From Ruminococcus flavefaciens (GTDB lineage Bacteria; Bacillota; Clostridia; Oscillospirales; Ruminococcaceae): DNA of 64,000 nucleotides. Positions 25,602 through 33,052 of the stretch are shown piece by piece. Every line of letters begins with the position of its first letter. The stretch's first letter is position 1. Made by a program: the position numbers and the translations under genes. The stretch covers positions 154,745 to 218,744 of the forward strand of contig NZ_UETD01000009.1 in assembly GCF_900116855.1 (NCBI RefSeq), read 5' to 3'. The notes under the pieces were generated by a model. The model worked only from the letters and a program-made list of their open reading frames with translations, did not search any database and was not told the DNA's origin.

Positions 25602-27230
25602 ATGGAACAGAAAATGTTTTGCTATCAATGTCAGGAAACAGCAGGCTGTAAAGGATGTACAGTTTCGGGAGTATGCGGTAAAAAGCCAGATGTCGCAGCT
25701 ATGCAGGACTTGCTCGTATATGTTACAAAAGGACTGTCGGCAGTCACAACTCGGCTTCGTGCAGAGGGGCAGAAGGTCTGTCCCGAAATCAACCATCTTA
25801 TCAGCGTGAACCTGTTTATCACGATCACAAATGCGAATTTTGATCTCGACAGCATTACCGCTAAGGTTACTGAAACACTTGCAGTCAAAGAAGAATTGCT
25901 CGGACAGGTGCAGAATAAAGAATCACTCCCCGAAGCAGCTCTTTGGAACGGTTCGGACTATGCCGAGAAAGCAAAGACTGTCGGCGTACTTGCAACAGAG
26001 AATGAGGATATACGCTCTCTGCGTGAGCTGATAACCTACGGTCTGAAAGGACTTGCGGCATATACAAAACACGCAAACGCTCTGCTGAATGATGATGAGG
26101 AGCTTGATGCTTTCTTGCAGTCGGCTCTTGCTAAAACACTTGATGACAGTCTGTCGGTCGATGACCTTGTGGCTCTCACGCTGGAAGTCGGCAAGTACGG
26201 CGTTCAGGGTATGGCTGACCTTGATACAGCAAATACATCTGCATACGGCAATCCTGAGATCACAACAGTTGACATAGGCGTCAGAAAAAATCCGGCAATA
26301 CTGATCTCAGGTCACGATCTCAAAGACCTTGAAATGCTCCTTGAGCAGACAAAGGATACGGGAGTTGATGTTTATACGCACTCGGAAATGCTACCTGCGC
26401 ATTATTATCCGTTCTTCAAAAAGTATCCGCATTTCGCAGGAAACTACGGCAATGCGTGGTGGAAGCAGAAAGAGGAATTTGAGAGCTTTAACGGTCCGGT
26501 GCTGATGACCACAAACTGCATCGTTCCGCCGAAAGACAGCTACAAGGACAGACTTTGGACAACAGGTGCCGCAGGTTATCCGGGCTGTAAGCATATTGAC
26601 GCACCCTACGGCGAAGCAAAGGACTTTTCAGCAATCATCGAACAGGCAAAGAAATGTCCTCCGCCTACCGAGATCGAAACCGGCTCTATTATCGGTGGCT
26701 TTGCCCATGAACAGGTATTCGCACTTGCCGATACAGTTGTAGAAGCTGTAAAATCGGGGGCTATCCGCAAATTCGTAGTCATGGCAGGCTGTGACGGCAG
26801 AGCGAAGTCCAGAAGCTACTATCAGGAATTTGCAGAAAAACTGCCTAAAGACACGGTGATCCTTACCGCAGGCTGTGCAAAGTATAAGTATAACAAGCTC
26901 AATTTAGGCGACATTGGTGGTATTCCGAGAGTTCTTGATGCAGGACAGTGCAATGATTCTTATTCTTTGGCGCTGATCGCCCTGAAGCTGAAAGAGATAT
27001 TCGGGCTTGATGATGTGAATGATCTGCCTATCGTTTACAACATCTCATGGTATGAGCAGAAAGCAGTTATAGTTCTGCTGGCTCTGCTGTATCTCGGAGT
27101 GAAGAATATTCACCTCGGACCGACTCTGCCTGCGTTCCTGTCTCCGAATGTCGCAAAGGTTCTTGTAGACAGCTTCGGTATTGCAGGAATTACTACGGTT
27201 GAGGATGATATGAAAATTTTTGGAATATGA
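25602..27230 (+). CDS. hcp: Hybrid cluster protein (hydroxylamine/nitric oxide reductase)
   Basis: 542 aa, the normal length. It reduces hydroxylamine or NO and protects against nitrosative stress. The N-terminus [15 protein letters not shown] holds the proximal cluster cysteines (Cys7, Cys10, Cys19, Cys25). The hybrid-cluster ligands appear later in order (HSEMLP, the NCI segment, [24 protein letters not shown]). GGAGGA at 25589-25594 sets the start. It forms an operon with the ferredoxin and is likely activated by the divergent regulator. Confidence 0.97.
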   Translation: MEQKMFCYQCQETAGCKGCTVSGVCGKKPDVAAMQDLLVYVTKGLSAVTTRLRAEGQKVCPEINHLISVNLFITITNANFDLDSITAKVTETLAVKEELLGQVQNKESLPEAALWNGSDYAEKAKTVGVLATENEDIRSLRELITYGLKGLAAYTKHANALLNDDEELDAFLQSALAKTLDDSLSVDDLVALTLEVGKYGVQGMADLDTANTSAYGNPEITTVDIGVRKNPAILISGHDLKDLEMLLEQTKDTGVDVYTHSEMLPAHYYPFFKKYPHFAGNYGNAWWKQKEEFESFNGPVLMTTNCIVPPKDSYKDRLWTTGAAGYPGCKHIDAPYGEAKDFSAIIEQAKKCPPPTEIETGSIIGGFAHEQVFALADTVVEAVKSGAIRKFVVMAGCDGRAKSRSYYQEFAEKLPKDTVILTAGCAKYKYNKLNLGDIGGIPRVLDAGQCNDSYSLALIALKLKEIFGLDDVNDLPIVYNISWYEQKAVIVLLALLYLGVKNIHLGPTLPAFLSPNVAKVLVDSFGIAGITTVEDDMKIFGI

Positions 27231-27369
27231 TCAGTTTTATGTTTTGTGATTTGTTCTTGTGATGTCAAATGACCGTAGTCTATTGGCGCACCTGTTTTAC
27301 GTCCCACACAAGTCCGATCAGGCATTGTGGAGCATACCGAAATAACAACATAACCTATTGACATAAAAT

Positions 27370-27401
27370 GAGCCTTGCACTCAAAACAGAGAGCAAGGCT
27401 C
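27370..27401 (-). terminator. Terminator of the macrodomain/sirtuin operon
   Basis: On the minus strand stem GAGCCTTGC/GCAAGGCTC followed by ATTTTATG, 10 nt after the sirtuin stop. Confidence 0.75.
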
Positions 27402-27410
27402 AAATTTATA

Positions 27411-28259
27411 TTAGACTAAGGCATTCAGCACCTCACGAATATCCCCATTGATGCAAATGCTCCGTTCGGATATCTCATCAGGTGCATACGCCTCCCCGAA
27501 ATTCAGGCAGGCATAGACTGCCTTCGGGTTTGCATAGGTCATCTTCCAGAACGGATACTTTATGATGACAGGCGTGTTCATGCCCACACCCAATTCAAGG
27601 AACAGGATATGCAGTCCATCATGGCGGCGGAGAAATTCGTCATAACGCTCCCCTGCTCTGTGCCAGCCCTCGTCCTCGACAAAGGTGTCATCTGCTCGGA
27701 GGTTCATGCTCATGGGCTTTCCGCAGACAGGACAGTGCGGAACAAGCTCTGACGGAACACGCATATCCTTCTGAGTTTCAAACATCGCCCTGACGGTTTC
27801 CTCGTTGTCATAGGTCTTTTGGTGGCACGGCTCACTGCACTGCCAAAGCCCGTAATCGCCCTGCGTGTAGAACAGGCGGTGCTTGTCAAATCCTGCCTTT
27901 TGAAATTGGTGGTCAACATTGGTGGTGATGACAAAATAGTCCTTGTCCTTCACAAGCTCGAACAGGCGCTTGTATGTACCGTTGTCTACGTCCATGTAGC
28001 GGTTGATGTAAATATAGCGTGACCAGTACGCCCACTGTTCTTCCGGTGTCGGGAACGGATAAAAACCGCCTGAATACATATCATGAAAGCCGTATTTCTC
28101 CACGAAATCAGCAAAATACTTCTGCAAACGCTCTCCCGAATAGGTAAAGCCTGCGGCGGTGGAAAGACCTGCCCCTGCACCGATGACGATCGCATCAGCG
28201 GTCTGTATTTCTTTTTTCAGACGGTCAATTTCCGCCGAGTAGTCTTTTGTAAATTTCAT
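27411..28259 (-). CDS. SirTM-class sirtuin (protein ADP-ribosyltransferase type)
   Basis: 282 aa. The NAD-binding motif GAGAGLSTAAGF, TTNVDHQFQKAG and a zinc site (CSEPCH and CPVCG) mark a Sir2 fold. The usual catalytic His region is replaced by YTQGDYGLWQC, as in class M sirtuins, which ADP-ribosylate proteins rather than deacetylate them. Adjacency to a zinc-containing macrodomain protein (35-nt overlap) is the hallmark of this class. In staphylococci and streptococci the targets are lipoylated GcvH-like proteins under oxidative stress; no such target gene is here. The start at 28259 follows AAGGAGG. Confidence 0.9.
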   Translation of the reverse strand: MKFTKDYSAEIDRLKKEIQTADAIVIGAGAGLSTAAGFTYSGERLQKYFADFVEKYGFHDMYSGGFYPFPTPEEQWAYWSRYIYINRYMDVDNGTYKRLFELVKDKDYFVITTNVDHQFQKAGFDKHRLFYTQGDYGLWQCSEPCHQKTYDNEETVRAMFETQKDMRVPSELVPHCPVCGKPMSMNLRADDTFVEDEGWHRAGERYDEFLRRHDGLHILFLELGVGMNTPVIIKYPFWKMTYANPKAVYACLNFGEAYAPDEISERSICINGDIREVLNALV

Positions 28260-28989
28260 GATCGTCCTCCTTGAATACATTGAAGATCACCTGTATATCG
28301 TGGTTCTTGCGAAACTCCCTGACGGTGCGGACAGCAATTTCCGCCGCCTTTTCCTGCGGAAAGCCGAACACACCCGTTGAAATACAGCAGAAAGCGATAC
28401 TCCCGATACCGTTCTGTACGGCTATTTCAAGACAGCTTTTATAGGAGCTTTCCAGCAGTCTGCAATGCTCGTCCGTGAGCTGCCCTTGAACGATCGGTCC
28501 GACCGTATGTATCACATAGTTGCAGGGCAGGTTGTAGGCAGGCGTGATCTTCGCCCTGCCCGTGGGTTCGACCTGACCTTGCGCTTTCATGATCTGACCG
28601 CACTTGTACCGCAGACGCACCCCCGCAAAGGTGTGTATGCAGTTGTCGATACAAGAGTGGCAGGGCTGCCAGCACCCCGTCATTCCCGAATTGGCGGCAT
28701 TGACGATAGCACCGCATCGGAGCGTGGTAATATCCCCTTTCCAGAGATAAATGCCGTCCTCTATTGGCGACAGATCTGCAATATCCGTGATACCCTTGCT
28801 CTCGGTCAAGGCTGTGAGATATTCGTCCTCGGCTTGCAAATAATCCTCGTCTGCCTTGACAGCGGGGCGGATATTCACAAGGCTGCGGTAAAGCCTGAAC
28901 TTATCCGCTTGCGTTTCGGGTATTTTTATTCCGTCAACGTCGTTTCTTTCTGACAGCAGATAGTTTATCAGAAAGTCTAATTTCTCCAT
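28225..28989 (-). CDS. Zinc-type macrodomain ADP-ribosylhydrolase
   Basis: 254 aa. After a helical N-terminus (about 75 aa) comes a MacroD-like domain: GDITTLRCGAIVNAANSGM (ADP-ribose loop), HSCIDNCIH (zinc-site region typical of Zn-macro proteins), VIHTVGP, and the second loop ISTGVFGFP. It removes ADP-ribose added by the partner sirtuin. AAGGAG precedes the ATG. It would lie directly downstream of the PPOX/4Fe-4S gene, whose 5' part is now 14 kb away. Confidence 0.92.
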   Translation of the reverse strand: MEKLDFLINYLLSERNDVDGIKIPETQADKFRLYRSLVNIRPAVKADEDYLQAEDEYLTALTESKGITDIADLSPIEDGIYLWKGDITTLRCGAIVNAANSGMTGCWQPCHSCIDNCIHTFAGVRLRYKCGQIMKAQGQVEPTGRAKITPAYNLPCNYVIHTVGPIVQGQLTDEHCRLLESSYKSCLEIAVQNGIGSIAFCCISTGVFGFPQEKAAEIAVRTVREFRKNHDIQVIFNVFKEDDHEIYKRLLGGN

Positions 28990-28993
28990 ACGA

Positions 28994-29280
28994 TCATCTC
29001 CTTATGACTGCCCCAACAGGACAGACCTCCGCACAATTTCCGCAGTGCAGACAGTTTTCCTGACGGATCACAGCCTTGCCGTTCAGTTCGATACAACTCT
29101 GCGGACAGTCGCTCAGACATGAACCGCACCCGATACAGCTATCCGTAACAAAATATCCGCTTTCCTTGCTTTCTGCACCGCCGAATGTGAAGCTGTCACG
29201 CTCGATAGGCTTTTTCGACAGGTCGAACCACTCTCCGCTGCCCTCATAGATCTGAAACACTGTGAGTGCCTTTCTGCTTT
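28994..29280 (-). pseudogene. C-terminal part of a PPOX/4Fe-4S fusion protein, cut off by element insertion
   Basis: Encodes SRKALTVFQIYEGSGEWFDL followed by a two-cluster ferredoxin (CIGCGSCLSDCP and CLHCGNCAEVCP), ending at 28994. The frame runs about 130 nt into the element (to 29413), but that part is not homologous to the family. The matching N-terminal part is at 43481-43814. Joining the two through one copy of TTT/AAA restores PTEQ-SRKAL in frame. The product would bind flavin and pass electrons via Fe-S clusters; it is now broken. Confidence 0.88.
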
Positions 29281-29294
29281 CTTCGGAAACCACT

Positions 29295-29308
29295 TCTAAT
29301 GGATACAC
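29295..29308 (+). repeat. Left end inverted repeat of the element
   Basis: TCTAATGGATACAC, 14 nt inside the left junction; its exact reverse complement is at 43462-43475. It probably forms part of the recombinase binding arm of the circular-form attachment site. Confidence 0.8.
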
Positions 29309-29411
29309 GTCAAGATCAGACAGCCATATTTCGATATACGAAGGAGTTATTCTTATTTTATTATCCCGTACAAAGAAATGATTTATCGCTTTCAGAACAT
29401 GAGGATAATAC

Positions 29412-29499
29412 AAAAAGCCTTGTTCTAAGCAACAGCAAAGTCAAGGCTTTTAATTTTATAAAAAACAGGTTATTGCACAACGGCAATAACCTGTTTTTT
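29412..29499. terminator. Two tandem terminators at the left end of the element
   Basis: AAAGCCTTG/CAAGGCTTT at about 29413-29451, and a 16-bp stem AAAAAACAGGTTATTG with its complement at 29459-29499, flanked by A and T runs. They end agr transcription and insulate the host genes to the left. Confidence 0.85.
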
Positions 29500-29520
29500 A
29501 GCATATAGAGTTTTTATTTC

Positions 29521-29658
29521 TTACTTCTGAATTCTCTTAGGTTCTTTAGGCTGGTACGCTCCCCAACCTGAAGCAGTTCCGTAAGAAATTTTCGCCATTT
29601 TATCAGCAATGTTTTTTATTGCTTTTGCAATGGTCGGTACTTCTTTTCTTACTCTCAT
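29521..29658 (-). CDS. agrD: AgrD-like autoinducer peptide precursor with a serine in the ring position
   Basis: 45 aa. An amphipathic Lys-rich leader (residues 1-25) is followed by TASGWGAYQPKEP and a charged tail, the plan of clostridial AgrD. The residue that closes the ring is normally Cys; here it is Ser30, so the mature signal would be a lactone (likely ring Ser30-Ala34, SGWGA) rather than a thiolactone. It starts 4 nt after the agrB stop; its AAAGGGG ribosome binding site lies inside agrB. AgrB would cut and cyclise it, and AgrC would sense it. Confidence 0.88.
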   Translation of the reverse strand: MRVRKEVPTIAKAIKNIADKMAKISYGTASGWGAYQPKEPKRIQK

Positions 29659-29662
29659 GTTC

Positions 29663-30241
29663 TCACCCCTTTTCAATCTGAGATACTATTACTAATATAT
29701 TGATTATAATAATAGTCATTATGATACACATTCCATACTCAGGATAATCCGTGCTATTCATAATAATAAGTCCAATAGAAGAAATAAATGAAGATATTAT
29801 AATAGAAGCGATTTTAAATTTAGGTATACATTTTGGTTCTATGGGTTTATTTATGTTTTCAACTGGACAAAGCTTATATTCTATTAATATTGAAAGTAAA
29901 ATATGAATTATAAATATGAATAATGGAAGTGATTGAAGTATAGTCGTTCCTAATACAACTATTGCAAATGAACAACACATAGTTATATTACAACGCAAAT
30001 ATGTTTTAGCGTGAAATCCACCAGTTATTTGCCTTAAACTTATAAAAATTGTAAGGAAAATTAAAGAGTACATGATTCTGTTTATCATTATTCCTATAGA
30101 AAAAACAAGTAACAAATTAATAAGTGATGATATAGTAATCTCAATTCCATATTTGTAATGATCGTACTCATCCTTAGATTGCTCAATTAGATTATATTTA
30201 TTAAGATAGTTCATGGCTAAGCTACTTAAAAAATCTATCAT
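29663..30241 (-). CDS. agrB: AgrB accessory gene regulator, peptide-processing membrane protease
   Basis: 192 aa from the favoured start. AgrB cleaves AgrD and forms the cyclic signal. It has the family motif RQITGGFHAKTYLRC with the catalytic His and Cys, and about four to five hydrophobic helices. The ATG at 30241 fits typical AgrB N-termini and has AAGAG 9 nt upstream; an ATG at 30262 would add seven residues but lies only about 13 nt from the predicted transcript start. Confidence 0.94.
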   Translation of the reverse strand: MIDFLSSLAMNYLNKYNLIEQSKDEYDHYKYGIEITISSLINLLLVFSIGIMINRIMYSLIFLTIFISLRQITGGFHAKTYLRCNITMCCSFAIVVLGTTILQSLPLFIFIIHILLSILIEYKLCPVENINKPIEPKCIPKFKIASIIISSFISSIGLIIMNSTDYPEYGMCIIMTIIIINILVIVSQIEKG

Positions 30242-30281
30242 TTTTATCATCTCTTGAATCATAGATTGAATTTACAACGCT

Positions 30282-30341
30282 ATAATACCAAACATACGGC
30301 TTAAAGTCAAGTATATTGGCATAAGGTGGATAAAAATGGCA
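30282..30341 (-). promoter_or_regulatory. agrBD promoter with probable AgrA direct repeats
   Basis: On the minus strand TGCC cores at 30338-30341 and 30318-30321 (20 bp apart), 7 nt, TTGACT (30305-30310), a 17-nt spacer, TATTAT (30282-30287). The same layout occurs at 35246-35305 and 35363-35422. Confidence 0.82.
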
Positions 30342-30350
30342 TAAAAAGAA

Positions 30351-30370
30351 GGGCATTTTAGTCAATGCCC
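30351..30370 (-). terminator. Terminator of agrAC
   Basis: Minus-strand stem GGGCATT/AATGCCC with the agrC stop codon in the loop, followed by TTCTTTTT. It separates agrAC from the induced agrBD unit. Confidence 0.8.
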
Positions 30371-31686
30371 TTTTTAAGTATAACTCTACAACAGAATTCA
30401 TCAGATTCTTCATAAAAATCAACTTTGCCTTCGTATTTTTCAGCAATACTTTTTATTATTTTTACACCGAGTCCATGCTCTTTTTTATTACGCTTATCTG
30501 TAAGCAACTTAGGATTGTTTTTTAATACTGAAGTTGATATAGTATTCTTAACACAAAAATCATATTTATATTCATCAGCAGAGATATTCATATATATTCT
30601 TTTGCTTTCAGGTAAACAAGATTTACAAGCTGATATAGCATTATCAAGAATATTCGATAACAAGCTACACAGATCAAGATCCGCTATCCCTGAAAAATCA
30701 GAAATACAAATGCAAACTATGTTAATTCCATATGATTTGGCAGCAGATAGTTTAGAGTTAATTACTGCATTTACAACAGGATTATTTGTCTTTATGAATA
30801 CCTCCTTTTCAGCAAGTTCAGCTAAATATTCCTTCATATATTTAAGAGCTTCCTGTTTGCGATCTTCCTCTACAAGTCTATATACAGCCGAAATATTATC
30901 TTTGAAATCATGTCTGATTCGTCGTATGACTTCATACTCAGCGTTTGCACTTGATATATATTGCTGATTGTATTCTTGCCTAAGTTTCAATAGTTGATTT
31001 TCGTGTCTAACATTATTTGCTCGACTTAAATTTGAAACAATGTAGAGTATCATAATATTTACAAGCAACACTCCAAAAAATATAAGAACTACAAAATAAT
31101 GACCTCTTTTAGATACACCTTCAAGTGAAATAAAATTTAGTACTGCTGAAATTAGTATGCTTATTCCAAGAAGCGAGAGAATAATTATCCATTCTTGTAC
31201 ATTTAATGAGCTGTTATTCTCGCCTTTATTCAATATTTTTAATGATACCATTTGGAGATAAACTATTATCAGCTGTGCTGATACAAGGGTTAGCATTCGA
31301 GGAATGCTTTCACCTGAAAGTATTGATTCAAATGGAATTCCAAAGAGAACAGAGAAAAAATTTGTAATGAACGCAGAAGAAATAATCATTATAAATATTG
31401 GAATAATAGCTGAAAATGCTTTATTGGCAATGGTGCCATTAAGTTTCATCATTGCATAAATGAATATTATTGCTGAATACAACAAAGCCCAGAAGTGTTC
31501 AAATATCGTAATGTAATTGAAGAATGTTATTACCGCCGCAAGAATCAAACTGAATACCGTTCCTGAGCTGAAGATAAAACTCTTAAATTTGCCTTTATTA
31601 AGATATTTATAAGAATAAAAGCAGAATGCAAACCCTTGAAATATATTTATAGCTATTTCAAAGGTAGTCCAAATTACGCTTCTCAT
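30358..31686 (-). CDS. agrC: AgrC-type GHKL sensor histidine kinase
   Basis: 442 aa. Six to seven N-terminal membrane helices (residues 1-220) form the peptide sensor. The phosphoacceptor helix follows, with RRIRHDFKDNI (His near 267), then the GHKL ATPase with the N-box SNILDNAISAC and HGLGVKII. It lacks a classical HisKA domain, as in all AgrC proteins. It overlaps agrA by 4 nt. It should sense the lactone made from AgrD and phosphorylate AgrA. Confidence 0.93.
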   Translation of the reverse strand: MRSVIWTTFEIAINIFQGFAFCFYSYKYLNKGKFKSFIFSSGTVFSLILAAVITFFNYITIFEHFWALLYSAIIFIYAMMKLNGTIANKAFSAIIPIFIMIISSAFITNFFSVLFGIPFESILSGESIPRMLTLVSAQLIIVYLQMVSLKILNKGENNSSLNVQEWIIILSLLGISILISAVLNFISLEGVSKRGHYFVVLIFFGVLLVNIMILYIVSNLSRANNVRHENQLLKLRQEYNQQYISSANAEYEVIRRIRHDFKDNISAVYRLVEEDRKQEALKYMKEYLAELAEKEVFIKTNNPVVNAVINSKLSAAKSYGINIVCICISDFSGIADLDLCSLLSNILDNAISACKSCLPESKRIYMNISADEYKYDFCVKNTISTSVLKNNPKLLTDKRNKKEHGLGVKIIKSIAEKYEGKVDFYEESDEFCCRVILKKGID

Positions 31687-32417
31687 ATCATTGACCTCAA
31701 AAATAGAGTATATTTTTCGTCTACTTCTTTTTTATAGTTTTTGCTCATCGGTAGCCGAATGTTAAGCTGCCTCAAAGTAACTTCATTTCTTTTCCCATCA
31801 ATATTGGATAGAAATCTGAAATTTATCAAGTAGCGCTTATGAATTCTGACAAAGTCATACTGTTCAAATTTGACTTCCAAATTGCTGATATTGTCTCTCA
31901 TTTTTATTGGAAACTCTTTATTCGCTATATGATATTTCACATAATGTCGTTCGCTTTCGATAAATACAATATCCTTTATATATACTGCATTTCGACCAGA
32001 TATATCATCTTCAAGTATTACTTTTTCATTTTGCCTCATATGACGTATGAGTTTGGATATTATTTTTTCTACACTTTCCTCAACGGGTATTCCGCAATTT
32101 TTTCTTATAAAATTAAAAGGTTGAAAATCCACACTCTCGTACACAAGCTCGGAATGATTTGTAATAAAGATTAAAAAACATCTTGAATTATTATCCCTGA
32201 GAACTTTAGCGACATCAAAACCTGAAATATCAGGCATATCTATATCAAGGAAAATAATATCAAATTCGCTTTCCATGTGTTTAGCTAAAAGAAGTTTTCC
32301 ATTAGAAACTGTTGATATTTGAAAATCATCAGTATAGTTTGATAAAGATGATTCAACAATATCTTTGAAGTGATTCATAAAAACAATATTGTCATCACAT
32401 ATCACAACTCTTATCAT
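31683..32417 (-). CDS. agrA: AgrA-type LytTR response regulator
   Basis: 244 aa. A receiver domain (CDDN acidic pocket, phosphoacceptor in FLDIDMPDISG, FITNHSE) and a C-terminal LytTR DNA-binding domain (about residues 140-244, with YIKDIVFIESERHYVKYH and FVRIHKRYLINF). LytTR proteins bind pairs of 9-10-bp direct repeats about two turns apart, which fits the TGCC repeats at three promoters in this element. The ribosome binding site AGGAGGAG precedes the ATG. It is first in the agrA-agrC unit. Confidence 0.95.
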   Translation of the reverse strand: MIRVVICDDNIVFMNHFKDIVESSLSNYTDDFQISTVSNGKLLLAKHMESEFDIIFLDIDMPDISGFDVAKVLRDNNSRCFLIFITNHSELVYESVDFQPFNFIRKNCGIPVEESVEKIISKLIRHMRQNEKVILEDDISGRNAVYIKDIVFIESERHYVKYHIANKEFPIKMRDNISNLEVKFEQYDFVRIHKRYLINFRFLSNIDGKRNEVTLRQLNIRLPMSKNYKKEVDEKYTLFLRSMI

Positions 32418-32575
32418 AACAAATCTCCTCCTGTAGAATGCATACAGTTACCTGTATTTTTGCGTATAGTTTTACTTGTGAAAGCTAATTCACTATCATA
32501 AACAATAACAAAACAATGTCTTGTTCTGTAGTTTTTCGTATAATTAAGTAAATATAGAATAAGGACGTGTGGCTT

Positions 32576-32950
32576 ATGAAGAAAGATAATGTATCAAATA
32601 TCACAGGGTGCATCCTCTCAGATTTAAGAAAAGGAAGAGGACTTACCCAAAAAGAATTTGCAAAAGCATTTAATGTAAGTGAGGGAACAGTTGCTCATTA
32701 CGAGCAAGGTATTACAGTCCCTAATACAGAAATGCTTGAAAAATTCGCCGACTTCTTTCATGTGAATGTTGATTATCTTCTTGGTAGATGTATGTTAGAA
32801 ATAGAATACAACAAGCTAAATGAAACATTATATGGAAATATGACGATAGCAGATATGGTGAATATTGTATCTATTATGTCAAAGGACAAAAAGCATTATC
32901 TGTTTCAAACACTCTCTTTGCTCGGAGATAAGAATAGTAAACTAAAATAA
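32576..32950 (+). CDS. XRE family regulator
   Basis: 124 aa. An N-terminal HTH_3 (LRKGRGLTQKEFAKAF, VSEGTVAHYEQG) followed by a short helical C-terminal domain. It is divergent from agrA across a 158-bp gap, so it may control agrA or itself. AAGGA at 32561-32565 supports the ATG at 32576 over a GTG at 32567. A TATAAT lies at about 32539-32544 without a good -35. Confidence 0.85.
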   Translation: MKKDNVSNITGCILSDLRKGRGLTQKEFAKAFNVSEGTVAHYEQGITVPNTEMLEKFADFFHVNVDYLLGRCMLEIEYNKLNETLYGNMTIADMVNIVSIMSKDKKHYLFQTLSLLGDKNSKLK

Positions 32951-33013
32951 CATAATCATTATATCACTTTATTTAGTAAAAGTCAACCATACTCTTAAAA
33001 TCTGATATTCTTA

Positions 33014-33046
33014 AAAAACGGCTATCACATTATGTAATAGCCGTTT
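33014..33046 (-). terminator. Terminator of the solute-binding lipoprotein gene
   Basis: Minus-strand stem AAACGGCTAT/ATAGCCGTTT followed by TTTTAAG, close after the stop codon. Confidence 0.8.
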
Positions 33047-33052
33047 ATCAAT

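Noticed and set aside
29281..29413. Extension of the 4Fe-4S frame into the element, starting TTG
   Set aside because: Residues upstream of SRKAL do not match the family and lie inside the element; no ribosome binding site.
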